In this document: piece after piece, positions 25,510-33,911 of the stretch
Layout of the letters: each line of letters opens with the position of its first letter
How positions within the stretch are numbered: position 1 is the stretch's first letter
Assembly: GCA_030430845.1 (NCBI GenBank)
Contig: JAUIKE010000008.1
Location: 23,171 to 87,170, forward strand
Direction of reading: 5' to 3'
DNA length: 64,000 bases
Source of the DNA: Bacteroidia bacterium
GTDB taxonomy: Bacteria; Bacteroidota; Bacteroidia; Chitinophagales; Saprospiraceae
Notes under the pieces: generated by a model
Databases searched by the model: none
What the model was told of the DNA's origin: nothing
Seen by the model: only the letters and a program-made list of their open reading frames with translations
Position numbers and translations under genes: made by a program

Positions 25510-25797
25510 ATGAAAGGAAATCTGAAAAAAGCAGTCATCATGCTGATGTCCCTCGGTTTTGTATTAGGCATTGCAATAGGGAAAATCCAGGATGACGTCA
25601 AACACCGACACAGTACACGACATCATCAATCTATCATCTTCCATTCACCTTCCGTACAAGTGCATACTTCCGGCTTGCAAAATGAAATTCAGCTGAGAAT
25701 TGAAGAAAAACTCCGCAGAGTGGAGGAATTGCAGCAAAGAGCTCATGAAAAAGCGGAGAGAGCGGAGAAGTTGAAGTTGAGGTTTAAATGTCAATGA
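25510..25797 (+). CDS. small membrane-anchored coiled-coil protein
   Basis: 95 residues, not recognised. One membrane segment or signal (KAVIMLMSLGFVLGIAIG, residues 6-24) is followed by a His-rich stretch (HRHSTRHHQSIIFHSPS) and a C-terminal charged coiled coil (RIEEKLRRVEELQQRAHEKA). The likely topology is a short N-terminal anchor with the coiled coil in the periplasm. The His cluster might bind metal, which is speculation. It is a short gene with good codon regularity and clear physical segments, so it is probably real. A two-hairpin element follows its stop directly. Confidence 0.6.
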   Translation: MKGNLKKAVIMLMSLGFVLGIAIGKIQDDVKHRHSTRHHQSIIFHSPSVQVHTSGLQNEIQLRIEEKLRRVEELQQRAHEKAERAEKLKLRFKCQ

Positions 25798-25886
25798 TTT
25801 TTTTAGGAGGTCCCCAAATAGGCACCTCCTAAAAAAATCTATAGGGCGTTTCATCCGCCTATGGCGAATGAAACGTCCTATTTTTT
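25798..25886. repeat. two-hairpin mosaic element (A then B) between convergent genes
   Basis: A-module: TTTTTTTAGGAGGT pairs with ACCTCCTAAAAAAA (25798-25837). B-module: ATAGGGCGTTTCATCCGCC pairs with GGCGAATGAAACGTCCTAT with two wobble-type changes (25841-25881), then a T-run. Compare 14708 and 34379. It separates the + strand small gene from the FKBP gene end. Confidence 0.75.
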
Positions 25887-26556
25887 ACTCAATCCCTAAG
25901 AGTTCAACTGTAAAGATCAATGTTTCGTAAGGGCCGATGGGGCCGCCCTGTCCGGTTCCTCTGGCACCGTATGCCAGATCATAAGGCAGGTAGACTTTCC
26001 ATTTTGAGCCAACCGGCATCAGCTTCAGGGCTTCTGTCCAGCCCGGAATCACCTGGGTAACGCCGAATGTAACAGGTTCTCCCCTCTTGTAGGAACTATC
26101 AAAAACTGTACCGTCCAATAAGGAACCTTCATAATGTACATTCACACGGCTGGTATCTGTAGGGATAGCGCCCTCCCCTTTGGTCAGCACCTCATATTGT
26201 AATCCGGTTGGAGTGGTCGTAACTTCTTCCCGCTTGCCGTTTTCAGCCAGGAATTGTTCGCCTTTCTCAATAATCGGAGCGAACTGCTTTTCACTTTCCT
26301 TCTGCGCATATTGTTGAATGATGGAATTGGCCTGATTCGGATCTATTTTTAGAGGCTTGTCATTTAAAACATCCTCAATAGCCTTAGAAAAAGTGTCAAT
26401 TTCAATACCTGAAAAACCTTGCGACTGAATACTCTTCGCAATCAACACCCCTAAGCTATAACTAACTGAATCCATAAAAGTGGTATTTTGGGCGGATAGC
26501 CCTGTGATTAAAATGAGTTGAATAATAACAAGTGATCGGATAATTCTCTTTAGCAT
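25885..26556 (-). CDS. FKBP-type peptidyl-prolyl cis-trans isomerase, exported
   Basis: 223 residues. A signal peptide (IIRSLVIIQLILITGLSA) is followed by an N-terminal dimerisation/chaperone region (YSLGVLIAKSIQSQGF...) as in FkpA/Mip, and a C-terminal FKBP domain from about residue 118. That domain has VNVHYEGSLLDGTVFDSSY, PVTFGVTQVIPGWTEAL and LPYDLAYGARG, with the aromatic pocket residues present. Such proteins speed proline isomerisation and assist folding of envelope proteins in the periplasm. It is alone on the minus strand, flanked by repeat elements on both sides. Confidence 0.93.
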   Translation of the reverse strand: MLKRIIRSLVIIQLILITGLSAQNTTFMDSVSYSLGVLIAKSIQSQGFSGIEIDTFSKAIEDVLNDKPLKIDPNQANSIIQQYAQKESEKQFAPIIEKGEQFLAENGKREEVTTTPTGLQYEVLTKGEGAIPTDTSRVNVHYEGSLLDGTVFDSSYKRGEPVTFGVTQVIPGWTEALKLMPVGSKWKVYLPYDLAYGARGTGQGGPIGPYETLIFTVELLGIE

Positions 26557-26581
26557 GGTCGAATGATTCTAAATGATAATA

Positions 26582-26747
26582 AGGTGGGGTTGTGTAAATA
26601 CTCGTTCCTCGTTTTTACCCACCCCCGAAAATTTTGTTTAGGAGGTTGTTTTAAGAAAAAAACGAAGTTTTTTTCTTAAAACAACCTCCTAAAAGAATAT
26701 TATTGGTTGGGGAAAAAGGCCGAAGGACTTTTTACACAACCCCACCT
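26582..26747. repeat. nested inverted repeat with A-module core
   Basis: Outer 17-bp perfect arms AGGTGGGGTTGTGTAAA (26582-26598 with 26731-26747) enclose a perfect 24-bp-arm A-module (26640-26663 with 26667-26690, loop GAA). The A-module differs from the one at 34380 at several paired positions, yet both pair perfectly. It lies between divergent FKBP and thioredoxin-fold genes. The rest of 26557-26939 is AT-rich. Confidence 0.8.
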
Positions 26748-26890
26748 CATGTAAACAATATTCGCGCAAAGGTCGCATTTCTATGCCAAATAACAAAATG
26801 TCTGTACAAACACTGTTTTTCGTTAAAAATATTTTAAATTATTAGATATTTAAGCCGTCAAATAGACTAAGCCGTTATTTTACAAGAAAC

Positions 26891-26925
26891 GAAGTTGTTT
26901 ATAGTTATCTGCTGTAAACAACTTC
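26891..26925. repeat. short GAAGTTGTTTA inverted repeat in a gene leader
   Basis: GAAGTTGTTTA and its complement TAAACAACTTC are separated by 13 bases and lie just before the ATG at 26940. The arm and the following AGTTATC match the 14831 repeat. Confidence 0.6.
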
Positions 26926-26939
26926 AAAAAATAAAAGAC

Positions 26940-27476
26940 ATGAAGAAGACCCTGATAAGCGGACTGCTAATCCTGGCTGCAATAAGTTTTTTTGCTTTCA
27001 AAGCACCTGCTCCTCCGGCAGTCGAAGAAGCTATTAATTGGATGAGCTGGGAAGAGGCCATCGAAGCCAGTAATAAAAATCCAAAGAAAATATTTATAGA
27101 TATGTACACTGACTGGTGCGGTTGGTGTAAAAAAATGGACGCCTCGACCTTCAAGGACCCGGAAGTCGTTAAATATATGAGTGAAAACTTTTATGCCGTC
27201 AAGTTTGATGCCGAACAAAAAGAAGATGTGGTCTATGACGGACATACTTTCAAATTTGTAGCCAGTGGCCGCCGGGGTTATCATCAATTAGCCGCCTCTC
27301 TGCTTGACGGGCGCCTGGGGTATCCATCCTTTGTCTATATGGATGAAGAACAAAGAAGAATTACCATTTCTCCAGGTTTTAAAGAGACGGATCGTATGTT
27401 AAAAGAGTTGAAATTTATTGGAGGAGATCATTATAAGACGACTGATTTTCAGTCGTATGTAAACGATTCAAAATAA
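26940..27476 (+). CDS. exported thioredoxin-fold protein (CGWC)
   Basis: 178 residues from ATG 26940 (MKKTLISGLLIL); the frame is open 15 codons further upstream but those cover a leader hairpin. A signal peptide (residues 1-22) precedes a single thioredoxin fold with IDMYTDWCGWCKKMD near residue 52; the CGWC pair is the redox centre. The cis-Pro is in GYPSFVYMD near 125. The pattern is that of DUF255/DsbD-gamma-like periplasmic thioredoxins, which reduce or shuffle disulfides in exported proteins. No ccd or dsb membrane partner lies adjacent. It ends in a clear bidirectional terminator. Confidence 0.88.
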   Translation: MKKTLISGLLILAAISFFAFKAPAPPAVEEAINWMSWEEAIEASNKNPKKIFIDMYTDWCGWCKKMDASTFKDPEVVKYMSENFYAVKFDAEQKEDVVYDGHTFKFVASGRRGYHQLAASLLDGRLGYPSFVYMDEEQRRITISPGFKETDRMLKELKFIGGDHYKTTDFQSYVNDSK

Positions 27477-27477
27477 C

Positions 27478-27501
27478 AAAAGCGGCCTCCGGGCCGCTTT
27501 T
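27478..27501. terminator. bidirectional terminator
   Basis: AAAAGCGGCC-TCCG-GGCCGCTTTT is a perfect hairpin flanked by A- and T-runs, placed between two convergent genes. Confidence 0.92.
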
Positions 27502-27505
27502 GTTA

Positions 27506-28189
27506 TTATTCCAATTCTCTCGTCATTTCCTCCAATTCCTTCTTAAGTTGTAAAGCATCATCGACGGTCGAACTGGCCAGCATGCGCTGTGACAAGGACT
27601 CAATCGTATCCAGGTAAAACACATCCATTTCTACATCCGATTTCAATTCTTCCAATTTAGCCAGTTCCTCAAAATGCTCATCTTGTAGAGATTGTAACTT
27701 ATTCTTCTTCTCCTCCAATGCTTTTGACAGCCGGTGATTATCCAGCATTTGATCCAGCTTTTGAATACAACGCTGAAAAAATAAGGCCTTGGAATTCCGG
27801 AGTTCCAGCTCTGCCTTAAAACCACCAATCAATTCTTGCAGGTCCTTCCAGTTGCGGGTGGCCATTTTTTGATCATACTTTTTCTGTTCTGCCTCTAGTT
27901 CTTTAATGTTCGAGCGAATATCCTTGATCTCATCTCGATTTTCTTGTAAAAGTACCCGACATTCATCTAGCCTGGACGCGATCCTACCCTCGGTACTGGC
28001 TCTGTACTCTTTTTCTATTTTTCGGTTTCTTAAATATTTTAATAGAAAATAGATACCTGCCGGCACCCCTGCTACAATCAGCACGGCAAATAACACAAAA
28101 CGAAAAGCGATCATAAATCTTAGCATAAATGCTAATAAGAATACTCCAATCAATCCGTATATGAGAATTCTAAAATCCCTGTTATCCAT
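27506..28189 (-). CDS. two-TM coiled-coil protein of unknown function
   Basis: 227 residues, not recognised. Two close membrane segments at the N-terminus (ILIYGLIGVFLLAFML and FVLFAVLIVAGVPAGIYFLL, residues 8-50) are followed by about 170 residues of charged heptad-like helix (LDECRVLLQENRDEIKDIRS, LEEKKNKLQSLQDE). Such an arrangement anchors a long cytoplasmic coiled coil at the membrane. It carries no enzyme motif. Its start is 370 bases from the divergent T9SS gene. Confidence 0.7.
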   Translation of the reverse strand: MDNRDFRILIYGLIGVFLLAFMLRFMIAFRFVLFAVLIVAGVPAGIYFLLKYLRNRKIEKEYRASTEGRIASRLDECRVLLQENRDEIKDIRSNIKELEAEQKKYDQKMATRNWKDLQELIGGFKAELELRNSKALFFQRCIQKLDQMLDNHRLSKALEEKKNKLQSLQDEHFEELAKLEELKSDVEMDVFYLDTIESLSQRMLASSTVDDALQLKKELEEMTRELE

Positions 28190-28369
28190 GTATTGTACTT
28201 TCTTTTTTAAGTAATCTTTCTATAAGACTTCCCCCGCGGCGTGGCCGAGCTTTAAAAGAAACACAATTTTTTCAAAAAGATATCATTTTTATGAACCCTT
28301 TTAAAAAGTGGTTGTTAAAAAATCAGTTTCGAAATCGCTAATGTTTTTTGTTTGTTTATAGTTTATGTG

Positions 28370-28397
28370 GGTGCTCCGGGTGGAGTACCTTTTTTTT
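28370..28397 (+). terminator. intrinsic-terminator-like hairpin ahead of a T9SS gene
   Basis: GGTGCTCC pairs with GGAGTACC (one G-T) around GGGT and runs into eight T on the + strand. No gene precedes it on this strand; a 16-codon frame (MNPFKKWLLKNQFRNR, 28291-28341) ends 28 bases before. Two -7-like boxes, TAATTTTG 28409-28416 and TAAGTTTG 28471-28478, lie after it, so it may also lie upstream of the true promoter. The rest of 28190-28559 is AT-rich. Confidence 0.6.
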
Positions 28398-28508
28398 GCC
28401 CCAAACTGTAATTTTGAGGGCATTTATTTGTTAAAACCCCGATACACTTCTTTTCGCCTTCTCCATTTCTTAAGTTTGCAAAAGAAAGAAATATATAATC
28501 TAGGATAT

Positions 28509-28532
28509 TAATTGTGGCGGTCGCCACAATTA
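28509..28532. promoter_or_regulatory. perfect palindrome, possible operator
   Basis: TAATTGTGGCG-GT-CGCCACAATTA is a perfect dyad with 11-base arms, 28 bases before the ATG at 28560 and 30 bases after a TAAGTTTG -7-like box. Placement and size suit a repressor site or a leader hairpin; no regulator gene is adjacent. Confidence 0.4.
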
Positions 28533-28559
28533 TCGAACTCTTTCAAGCAATTTTTTCTA

Positions 28560-31295
28560 ATGAAACCGATTTATCAACTTTTTCCGATTCTAGCTATCCT
28601 ACTCATCAGTCTAAATCCTTCTTTTGCTCAACTCCCGGAAGACTTTTATGACGAGCAGTATGCTGCCGGCTTTGACTTTCCAACGGGCATCACTTTTGAC
28701 GAAAAAGGCCGGGCCTATGTTTGGGAAAAAAAGGGAATCGTTTATATCCTCGATAGCCTGGGCAACCGACTTCCCGAGCCCCTGATCGATATTTCAGAAG
28801 AGGTGATGAACTGGAAAGACCACGGTTTGCTTGGATTTGCCCTCGATCCTGCTTATTTAAATAATGGTTACTTCTACCTTTTATACGCCGTCGATCTTCA
28901 CCATTATTTTCATCACGGTACCCCTGAATACCATTCGGACACCACTTATATTAATGGTGCTTCTTTCGGCAGGGTCGCCCGCTTTCAGGCAGATCCCTCC
29001 ACGGGTTTTAGCACGGCCTTGCCTGACAGCAAAAAGATCTTGCTTGGTGAAAATATTAACAACGGGATTTCCCTATTGTATGAATTCCACGGCCTTGGAA
29101 GTTTATTGGCAGCTCAGGATGGAACCTTGATCCTTTCCTGCGGCGACGGTACCAGCAATCACGGAGCGGATATTGGAGGTGATAGCTTGTATTCCTTTGC
29201 CAGCCAGGCCATTGAGCTGGGTATTATTACGCCCGATCAGGATATTGGATCCTATAAAGCCCAATACCTCAATAGCTATAATGGAAAAATTCTGCGAATC
29301 GACCCTCAAACAGGCGACGGTCTGCCCAGCAACCCCTTTTATGACCCTGACAATCCACGTTCTCCAAAGTCTCGCACCTGGGCACTGGGCTTAAGAAACC
29401 CTTACCGGATCAGTATCCGCCCCGAAACAGGCAGTCATTATTCGGACGACGGTCAGCCTGGTATTATCTACGCAGGAGATGTCGGTAATGGCGGTTGGGA
29501 AGAATTAAATCTTGTAACGGAGGGAGGTATGAATTTCGGCTGGCCTGTTTATGAAGGAAACTTATGGATGTGGAGTTTTTTTATTAATGAAGTGCCGGAT
29601 AATCAAATGGCTCCAAACCCTTTGTATGGCAACGGCTGTGATCAGGAATATTTCAATTTTCGCGACCTGGTCAAGGCGCGCCGGTATAATGAAGAACTGA
29701 CATTCCTAAATCCTTGTGACGGTATTTCTGCTACCCCCGAATCTGCCTTACCTATGGAAGCTAAGTTTCCTGTCTTAAGCTGGAGCAATTCCAAATGGAA
29801 TAAGCCCACACGGGCGGTAGTGCCTTATTATAATGAGAACGGAGATATTGACAATCTACCAATAGATGATTCAACTTCTGAAGTAAGGGGAGAAGCATTC
29901 GACGGCTATTCCAGCCTGTCGGGTGTTTTTTACACAGCCGACCAATTCCCGGAAAAATATCAAGGGAAATTCTTCGGCGTCGACTTCAGCGGATGGATTA
30001 AGGTGTTCGATTTTGATGAAGAACAGCACCTACTCTCGGTGGAGTCTTTTCACAACGACTGCAAAGACATCATTCACCTTGCTTTAAATCCCAAAGACGG
30101 CGCGCTGTACTACATTAACCTGGTCGGCGAGGTTCGCAAGATCAGCTTCGGCGGCAATCCGGCACCGGTAGCGATCATTTCAGCCGATCAATTGTACGGC
30201 CCCGGGCCGCTCACGGTACAATTTGATGCTGAACAATCCTACGATGTCAATTCAGAAGACCTAAGCTATCTTTGGAATTTTGGAGACGGACAAACACAAA
30301 GTGGCAAGCAAGCCAGTTTTACTTTTTCCTCCGATGGTAGCACCATCAAAAGCTATCCGGTCAGCCTGACCGTCACCGACCCTGAGGGGGCTTCCGCTAC
30401 GCAAACCGTCATCGTTTCAGTAAACAACTCCCCTCCTCAAGTTAATATATCCTCTTTTAAAGATGGAGATCAATATCCGCTCGACAAGACCATTCTATTG
30501 GTTTTGGACGCAGAAATAACAGATGCCGAACATAGCCAGGAGGAGTTGTTCTATCAATGGAAGGTATACTTGCACCACAACGATCACTTTCATCCCGAAC
30601 CGACGGATTTTAACCCCAAAACGCACATGCTCGTCAGCCCGCTCGGCTGTGACGACGAGATTTACTACTACCGTATTGAACTCACGGTCAGTGATCCGGA
30701 AGGGCTCAGTACGACCGACAGTCGGTTGATCAAGCCCTATTGTGCGGTCGATTTTGTAGAATGGACTGAGCTGGTAGCAGCCACCCAAACACAATCGATC
30801 GACCTTCAGTGGGCGTCTACCTCTGAAGATGATGTTTTGACCTATGAGATCCAGCGGAGTTCGGACTTTTATAATTTCGTAAAAATAGGCAGTGTACCGC
30901 CAAAAGGGACGGGCACTGATTACCAGTTTGAGGATACAGCTCCATTACTAGGCGCCAATATTTACCGGGTGAAGGTGATCAAAAAAGAGGAAAGGGCCTT
31001 TAATTATTCTAACCTGGCCTCCGCTTCTTATCCTAAGGTTACGGACCTTCGGATCTACCCTAATCCGGCCGGCAATCAGTTCACAGTAGACGTGAAAGAA
31101 TCTCAATCTGACCGCATCGGCTTTGAGCTGTACAGCATGGACGGGCGTAAGATCCTGGGTACCGATTGGGAAACCACTTCGGGAGAAAGGTTTAAAAAGG
31201 AGGTCCTTTCATCTGATCTGCCCAGAGGAATGTATTTCTATAGGATCATTAATGGAGAGGAGCAAAAGATTGATCGGCTACTTTTAGGATATTAA
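28560..31295 (+). CDS. secreted PQQ-glucose/sorbosone-dehydrogenase-like protein with PKD and T9SS domains
   Basis: 911 residues from ATG 28560 (MKPIYQLFPILAILL); upstream codons cover a palindrome. After the signal peptide comes a six-bladed propeller of the glucose/sorbosone dehydrogenase family (residues ~25-540): TGITFDEKGRAYVWEKKG, DHGLLGFALDP, the substrate-loop GLRNPYRISI and YAGDVGNGGWEELN. Soluble relatives use PQQ and calcium to oxidise sugars. A PKD domain follows (YLWNFGDGQTQSG near 575), then a second Ig-like region, an FN3-like part, and a type A sorting domain (DLRIYPNPAGNQFTVDV to the end). It is therefore exported by T9SS to the cell surface or medium. Whether the propeller is enzymatically active is not certain. 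Confidence 0.88.
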   Translation: MKPIYQLFPILAILLISLNPSFAQLPEDFYDEQYAAGFDFPTGITFDEKGRAYVWEKKGIVYILDSLGNRLPEPLIDISEEVMNWKDHGLLGFALDPAYLNNGYFYLLYAVDLHHYFHHGTPEYHSDTTYINGASFGRVARFQADPSTGFSTALPDSKKILLGENINNGISLLYEFHGLGSLLAAQDGTLILSCGDGTSNHGADIGGDSLYSFASQAIELGIITPDQDIGSYKAQYLNSYNGKILRIDPQTGDGLPSNPFYDPDNPRSPKSRTWALGLRNPYRISIRPETGSHYSDDGQPGIIYAGDVGNGGWEELNLVTEGGMNFGWPVYEGNLWMWSFFINEVPDNQMAPNPLYGNGCDQEYFNFRDLVKARRYNEELTFLNPCDGISATPESALPMEAKFPVLSWSNSKWNKPTRAVVPYYNENGDIDNLPIDDSTSEVRGEAFDGYSSLSGVFYTADQFPEKYQGKFFGVDFSGWIKVFDFDEEQHLLSVESFHNDCKDIIHLALNPKDGALYYINLVGEVRKISFGGNPAPVAIISADQLYGPGPLTVQFDAEQSYDVNSEDLSYLWNFGDGQTQSGKQASFTFSSDGSTIKSYPVSLTVTDPEGASATQTVIVSVNNSPPQVNISSFKDGDQYPLDKTILLVLDAEITDAEHSQEELFYQWKVYLHHNDHFHPEPTDFNPKTHMLVSPLGCDDEIYYYRIELTVSDPEGLSTTDSRLIKPYCAVDFVEWTELVAATQTQSIDLQWASTSEDDVLTYEIQRSSDFYNFVKIGSVPPKGTGTDYQFEDTAPLLGANIYRVKVIKKEERAFNYSNLASASYPKVTDLRIYPNPAGNQFTVDVKESQSDRIGFELYSMDGRKILGTDWETTSGERFKKEVLSSDLPRGMYFYRIINGEEQKIDRLLLGY

Positions 31296-31337
31296 AAATG
31301 AGGGCGGATTTTGCTAAGGCAAAACCCGCCCTCATCT
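31294..31337. terminator. bidirectional terminator between the T9SS gene and folC
   Basis: ATGAGGGCGGATTTTGC (31298-31314) pairs with GCAAAACCCGCCCTCAT (31319-31335), one wobble, loop TAAG. It lies between two convergent stop codons. Confidence 0.85.
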
Positions 31338-31340
31338 TCA

Positions 31341-32645
31341 TCAAACCACCTCCGCTACTACGTAAATACTTCCTCCAACAAAAACCAAGTCTTCTGTACC
31401 GGCTTGTTTGAGAGCAGTTTCATAAGCAGCTACTACAGAAGAGAATACCTCCCCTTTTAAGCCATACCCAGTAGCCTGATCCGCCAGAGCTTGTGCATCC
31501 AACCCTCTTGGGATATCCGCTTTAGCGAAGTAATATCGAGCGGTTGCAGGTAATATGTCCAATATTTTGTGAATATCCTTGTCTTTGACCATACCCAGTA
31601 CATAGTGAAGTTGCCGATGTGGGATTTTGTCCAATTGCTCCACAGCATAGGTCATGCCCCCGATGTTATGAGCACTGTCCATAATGACAAGCGGATGCTC
31701 TTGCACTACTTGCCAGCGGCCGATAAAACAAGTCAAGTCTCGCAGATGCTCTAGGCCCTCCTGAATATGAGGTAGAATTATCTTTACAGGTAATTGTTCG
31801 GATTGATTCAGGGCTGAAACCGATTGGAGCACGGTTTGCAGATTGCGGGCTTGATAAGGCCCGCTCAGTTCGGTCAAAAGGTGATCCGTCCATAGGTTTT
31901 GATGATGAAAAACCTGGTACATGGTTTTTCCTGCCTCTGCTTCTTCCTCTTTCACCTGCCATATTTGATCGGCAAAAGTAATCGGAGCGCCTTGTTCTTC
32001 GGCTTCTTTGAGAAAAACAGGTTCCGTCTCCTCCTGCGTTTCGCCAATCACCACCGGCACGCCTTCTTTTATGATCCCGGCTTTATGACCGGCAATTTCT
32101 TCCAGGGTATCGCCCAGTACCGACTGATGATCATAGCTGATATTGGTAATTATACTGAGTATAGGAGTGATGATATTAGTAGAATCGGTACGTCCTCCCA
32201 GGCCGGTTTCAATGATAGCGACCGCTACTTTTTCTTCGGCAAAATACTGAAAGGCCATGGCCACGCTCAATTCAAAAAAGGAAGGCTGAATGCTCCTGAC
32301 CTCTTCCTGTAATCGATTTATGAAATCAATGACAAACTGTTCTTTAGCCAATTCACCATTTACTTTGATCCTTTCGCGAAAATCGCGGTAGTGGGGAGAA
32401 GTGTAGAGGCCTACTTTTAAACCGGCCGCCTGTAAAATGGCGGCTAGCATATGCGCCACCGATCCTTTGCCGTTCGTGCCTGCAATATGTATACAGGGAT
32501 ATTGTTTGTGCGGATGGCCCAGCAATTCATCCAGCTCGTCGATATTTCTTAAGCCCGCCTTCAAAGCAGCAGGGCCTTTTTTTTGAAACATGGGAAGCTG
32601 TTGGGAGAGGTAGGTGAGGGCTTCTTGGAAGGTTTTTATTTTCAT
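31341..32645 (-). CDS. folC: bifunctional folylpolyglutamate/dihydrofolate synthase
   Basis: 434 residues from ATG 32645 (MKIKTFQEALTYL). A longer frame would run 25 codons through a 31-bp palindrome and is rejected. It adds glutamate to dihydropteroate and to folates with ATP in the cytoplasm. The Mur-ligase-type P-loop HIAGTNGKGSVAHM is near residue 53, GGRTDSTN and SYDHQSVLG follow near 150-180, and the ADP-binding MDSAHNIGGM is near 325. It follows the tonB-exb genes in the same direction but is cut off from them by the strong hairpin at 32666, so it is probably transcribed separately or by read-through. Confidence 0.95.
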   Translation of the reverse strand: MKIKTFQEALTYLSQQLPMFQKKGPAALKAGLRNIDELDELLGHPHKQYPCIHIAGTNGKGSVAHMLAAILQAAGLKVGLYTSPHYRDFRERIKVNGELAKEQFVIDFINRLQEEVRSIQPSFFELSVAMAFQYFAEEKVAVAIIETGLGGRTDSTNIITPILSIITNISYDHQSVLGDTLEEIAGHKAGIIKEGVPVVIGETQEETEPVFLKEAEEQGAPITFADQIWQVKEEEAEAGKTMYQVFHHQNLWTDHLLTELSGPYQARNLQTVLQSVSALNQSEQLPVKIILPHIQEGLEHLRDLTCFIGRWQVVQEHPLVIMDSAHNIGGMTYAVEQLDKIPHRQLHYVLGMVKDKDIHKILDILPATARYYFAKADIPRGLDAQALADQATGYGLKGEVFSSVVAAYETALKQAGTEDLVFVGGSIYVVAEVV

Positions 32646-32665
32646 TTTTGTGCTCTGACCATATA

Positions 32666-32730
32666 AAAAGAGGCTGTGGGTTTGTGTGAAAAGGCCTTCG
32701 GCCTTTTCACACAAACCCACAGCCTCTTTT
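32666..32730. terminator. perfect 31-bp-arm hairpin after the tonB-like gene
   Basis: Arms 32666-32696 and 32700-32730 pair without mismatch around TTC, with AAAA and TTTT ends. The top of the stem, AAAAGGCC-TTC-GGCCTTTT, is shared with hairpins near 26713 and 43121. It would end exb-tonB transcripts before folC on the minus strand. Confidence 0.85.
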
Positions 32731-32738
32731 ACCTTTTT

Positions 32739-33608
32739 CTATTTAACTTTGAAGGTATAAGTAATCGTTCCGCAATCCACCTTGCTACCGGAAGGGAACT
32801 TCCATTTTTTGGCATTGGATTCTGCCAGGCGTTTCAGGGTAGCATCCCCTGTTGTAGATCCGCCCTGTGTATACCTGGCACTGATCACATTCCCGGCTTC
32901 ATCCACACAAACCTTGATCACCACTGTACCTTCTTTTTGAGAATTATCGGTTACAGAAGGAGAATTGGTTGGCCTTCCACGGCCGGTCAGGTCTCCGCCT
33001 ACTCTACCCGAGCCTGTACTGATGGACTCCAAAGCTCCGGTATTAGGATCTCCGTCGGGGTCTCCGCCGGATTGCTTGTCGCCATCCCCGTCACCATTGG
33101 AGTTTTTGAACAGGTCAGAGAATTTCTCTTTGTTGGCAGCTGCTTCGGCCTCTTTGCGCTTACGATCCTCTTCGGCTTTGCGGCGTGCCTCTGCTTCGGC
33201 TTCCTTGCGGGCCTGTTCTTCCCGTTCCTGCTGTAGGCGTTCCTGGCGCTCTTGCTCCTGTTTTTTCTTAAGGGCGATCTGCTCTGGATCTTCAGCTTCG
33301 ACCACTTCCGGTTCTTTAACCGGCTCTTTTTCAGGCTTGGGAGGTTCGGGTGTGACCTTTTCCTCTTGTTGTTCTTCTTCCGGCTCTGGTACCGGATCGG
33401 TATTGGCTGCGGAAGGTGCCGGCTCTTCGATATCGTCGAATTCAGGCACGCCCAGGTTAACCGTAATGCCTTCCTGGCCCGGAGGCGGGTCCGGGAGCGT
33501 TAGAAACGGAATCAATAATAATACCAAAAATATGACATGCACCACTGCCGATATGAGCCGGCCGCGTTGCTTGAATTTGCTGTTTCCTGAATTTACTGAG
33601 ACATCCAT
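32739..33608 (-). CDS. TonB-family energy transducer
   Basis: 289 residues. One N-terminal membrane segment (LISAVVHVIFLVLLLIPFLTL, residues 17-38) is followed by a Pro/Glu/Lys-rich and Glu/Arg-rich periplasm-spanning region (EPEEEQQEEKV, then a long charged helix), a Gly/Asp linker, and a C-terminal domain from about residue 225. There GTVVIKVCVDEAGNVISARY and KKWKFPSGS match the TonB/TolA C-terminal fold. It passes energy from the ExbB-ExbD motor to outer-membrane transporters. Position after exbB-exbD-exbD confirms the assignment. The long helical region also recalls TolA, so a Tol-like role cannot be excluded. Confidence 0.9.
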   Translation of the reverse strand: MDVSVNSGNSKFKQRGRLISAVVHVIFLVLLLIPFLTLPDPPPGQEGITVNLGVPEFDDIEEPAPSAANTDPVPEPEEEQQEEKVTPEPPKPEKEPVKEPEVVEAEDPEQIALKKKQEQERQERLQQEREEQARKEAEAEARRKAEEDRKRKEAEAAANKEKFSDLFKNSNGDGDGDKQSGGDPDGDPNTGALESISTGSGRVGGDLTGRGRPTNSPSVTDNSQKEGTVVIKVCVDEAGNVISARYTQGGSTTGDATLKRLAESNAKKWKFPSGSKVDCGTITYTFKVK

Positions 33609-33911
33609 GATATATTTAGTTAATCGTTATTCGTTGATAGTTGTTCGATTTGAGCTTGAGTTGTTTATTGATGACATATATAGGCACGCAGATTACGCCA
33701 ATTTCGCAGATTCAATCATTTGCAAAATCTCTGGCATATGCGTGGAAAGAAAAAACCTACAAATAACTACCTAATCTCAAATCTGGTTCAATCTTACCCA
33801 GAACTCTGAACCCAGAACCCTAAACTCTGAACCACTTTCCCTATTAAGATGCAATCACAAGTATAATTACACAAATAAAAGTGTTAAAAACAATGACTTT
33901 TCTGTTAAAGC
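33609..33911. other. intergenic spacer with dispersed-repeat wording
   Basis: No gene seen. It holds GCACGCAGATTACGCC-AATTTCGCAGATT (33683-33711), a type of string I recall from many genomes and which is echoed at 35878 (GCACGCAGATGTCGCAAATT). A degenerate tandem repeat on the theme AACTCTGAACC lies near 33797-33833. Confidence 0.5.

Noticed and set aside
31341..32720. Longer folC start at 32720
   Set aside because: The extra 25 codons are the arm of a 31-bp palindrome; family homology begins at MKIKTFQEAL.
32965..33774. 269-codon + strand frame opposite the tonB-like gene
   Set aside because: Extreme Ser/Arg content is the mirror of the Glu/Lys-rich coding strand; it is a shadow of a well-supported gene.
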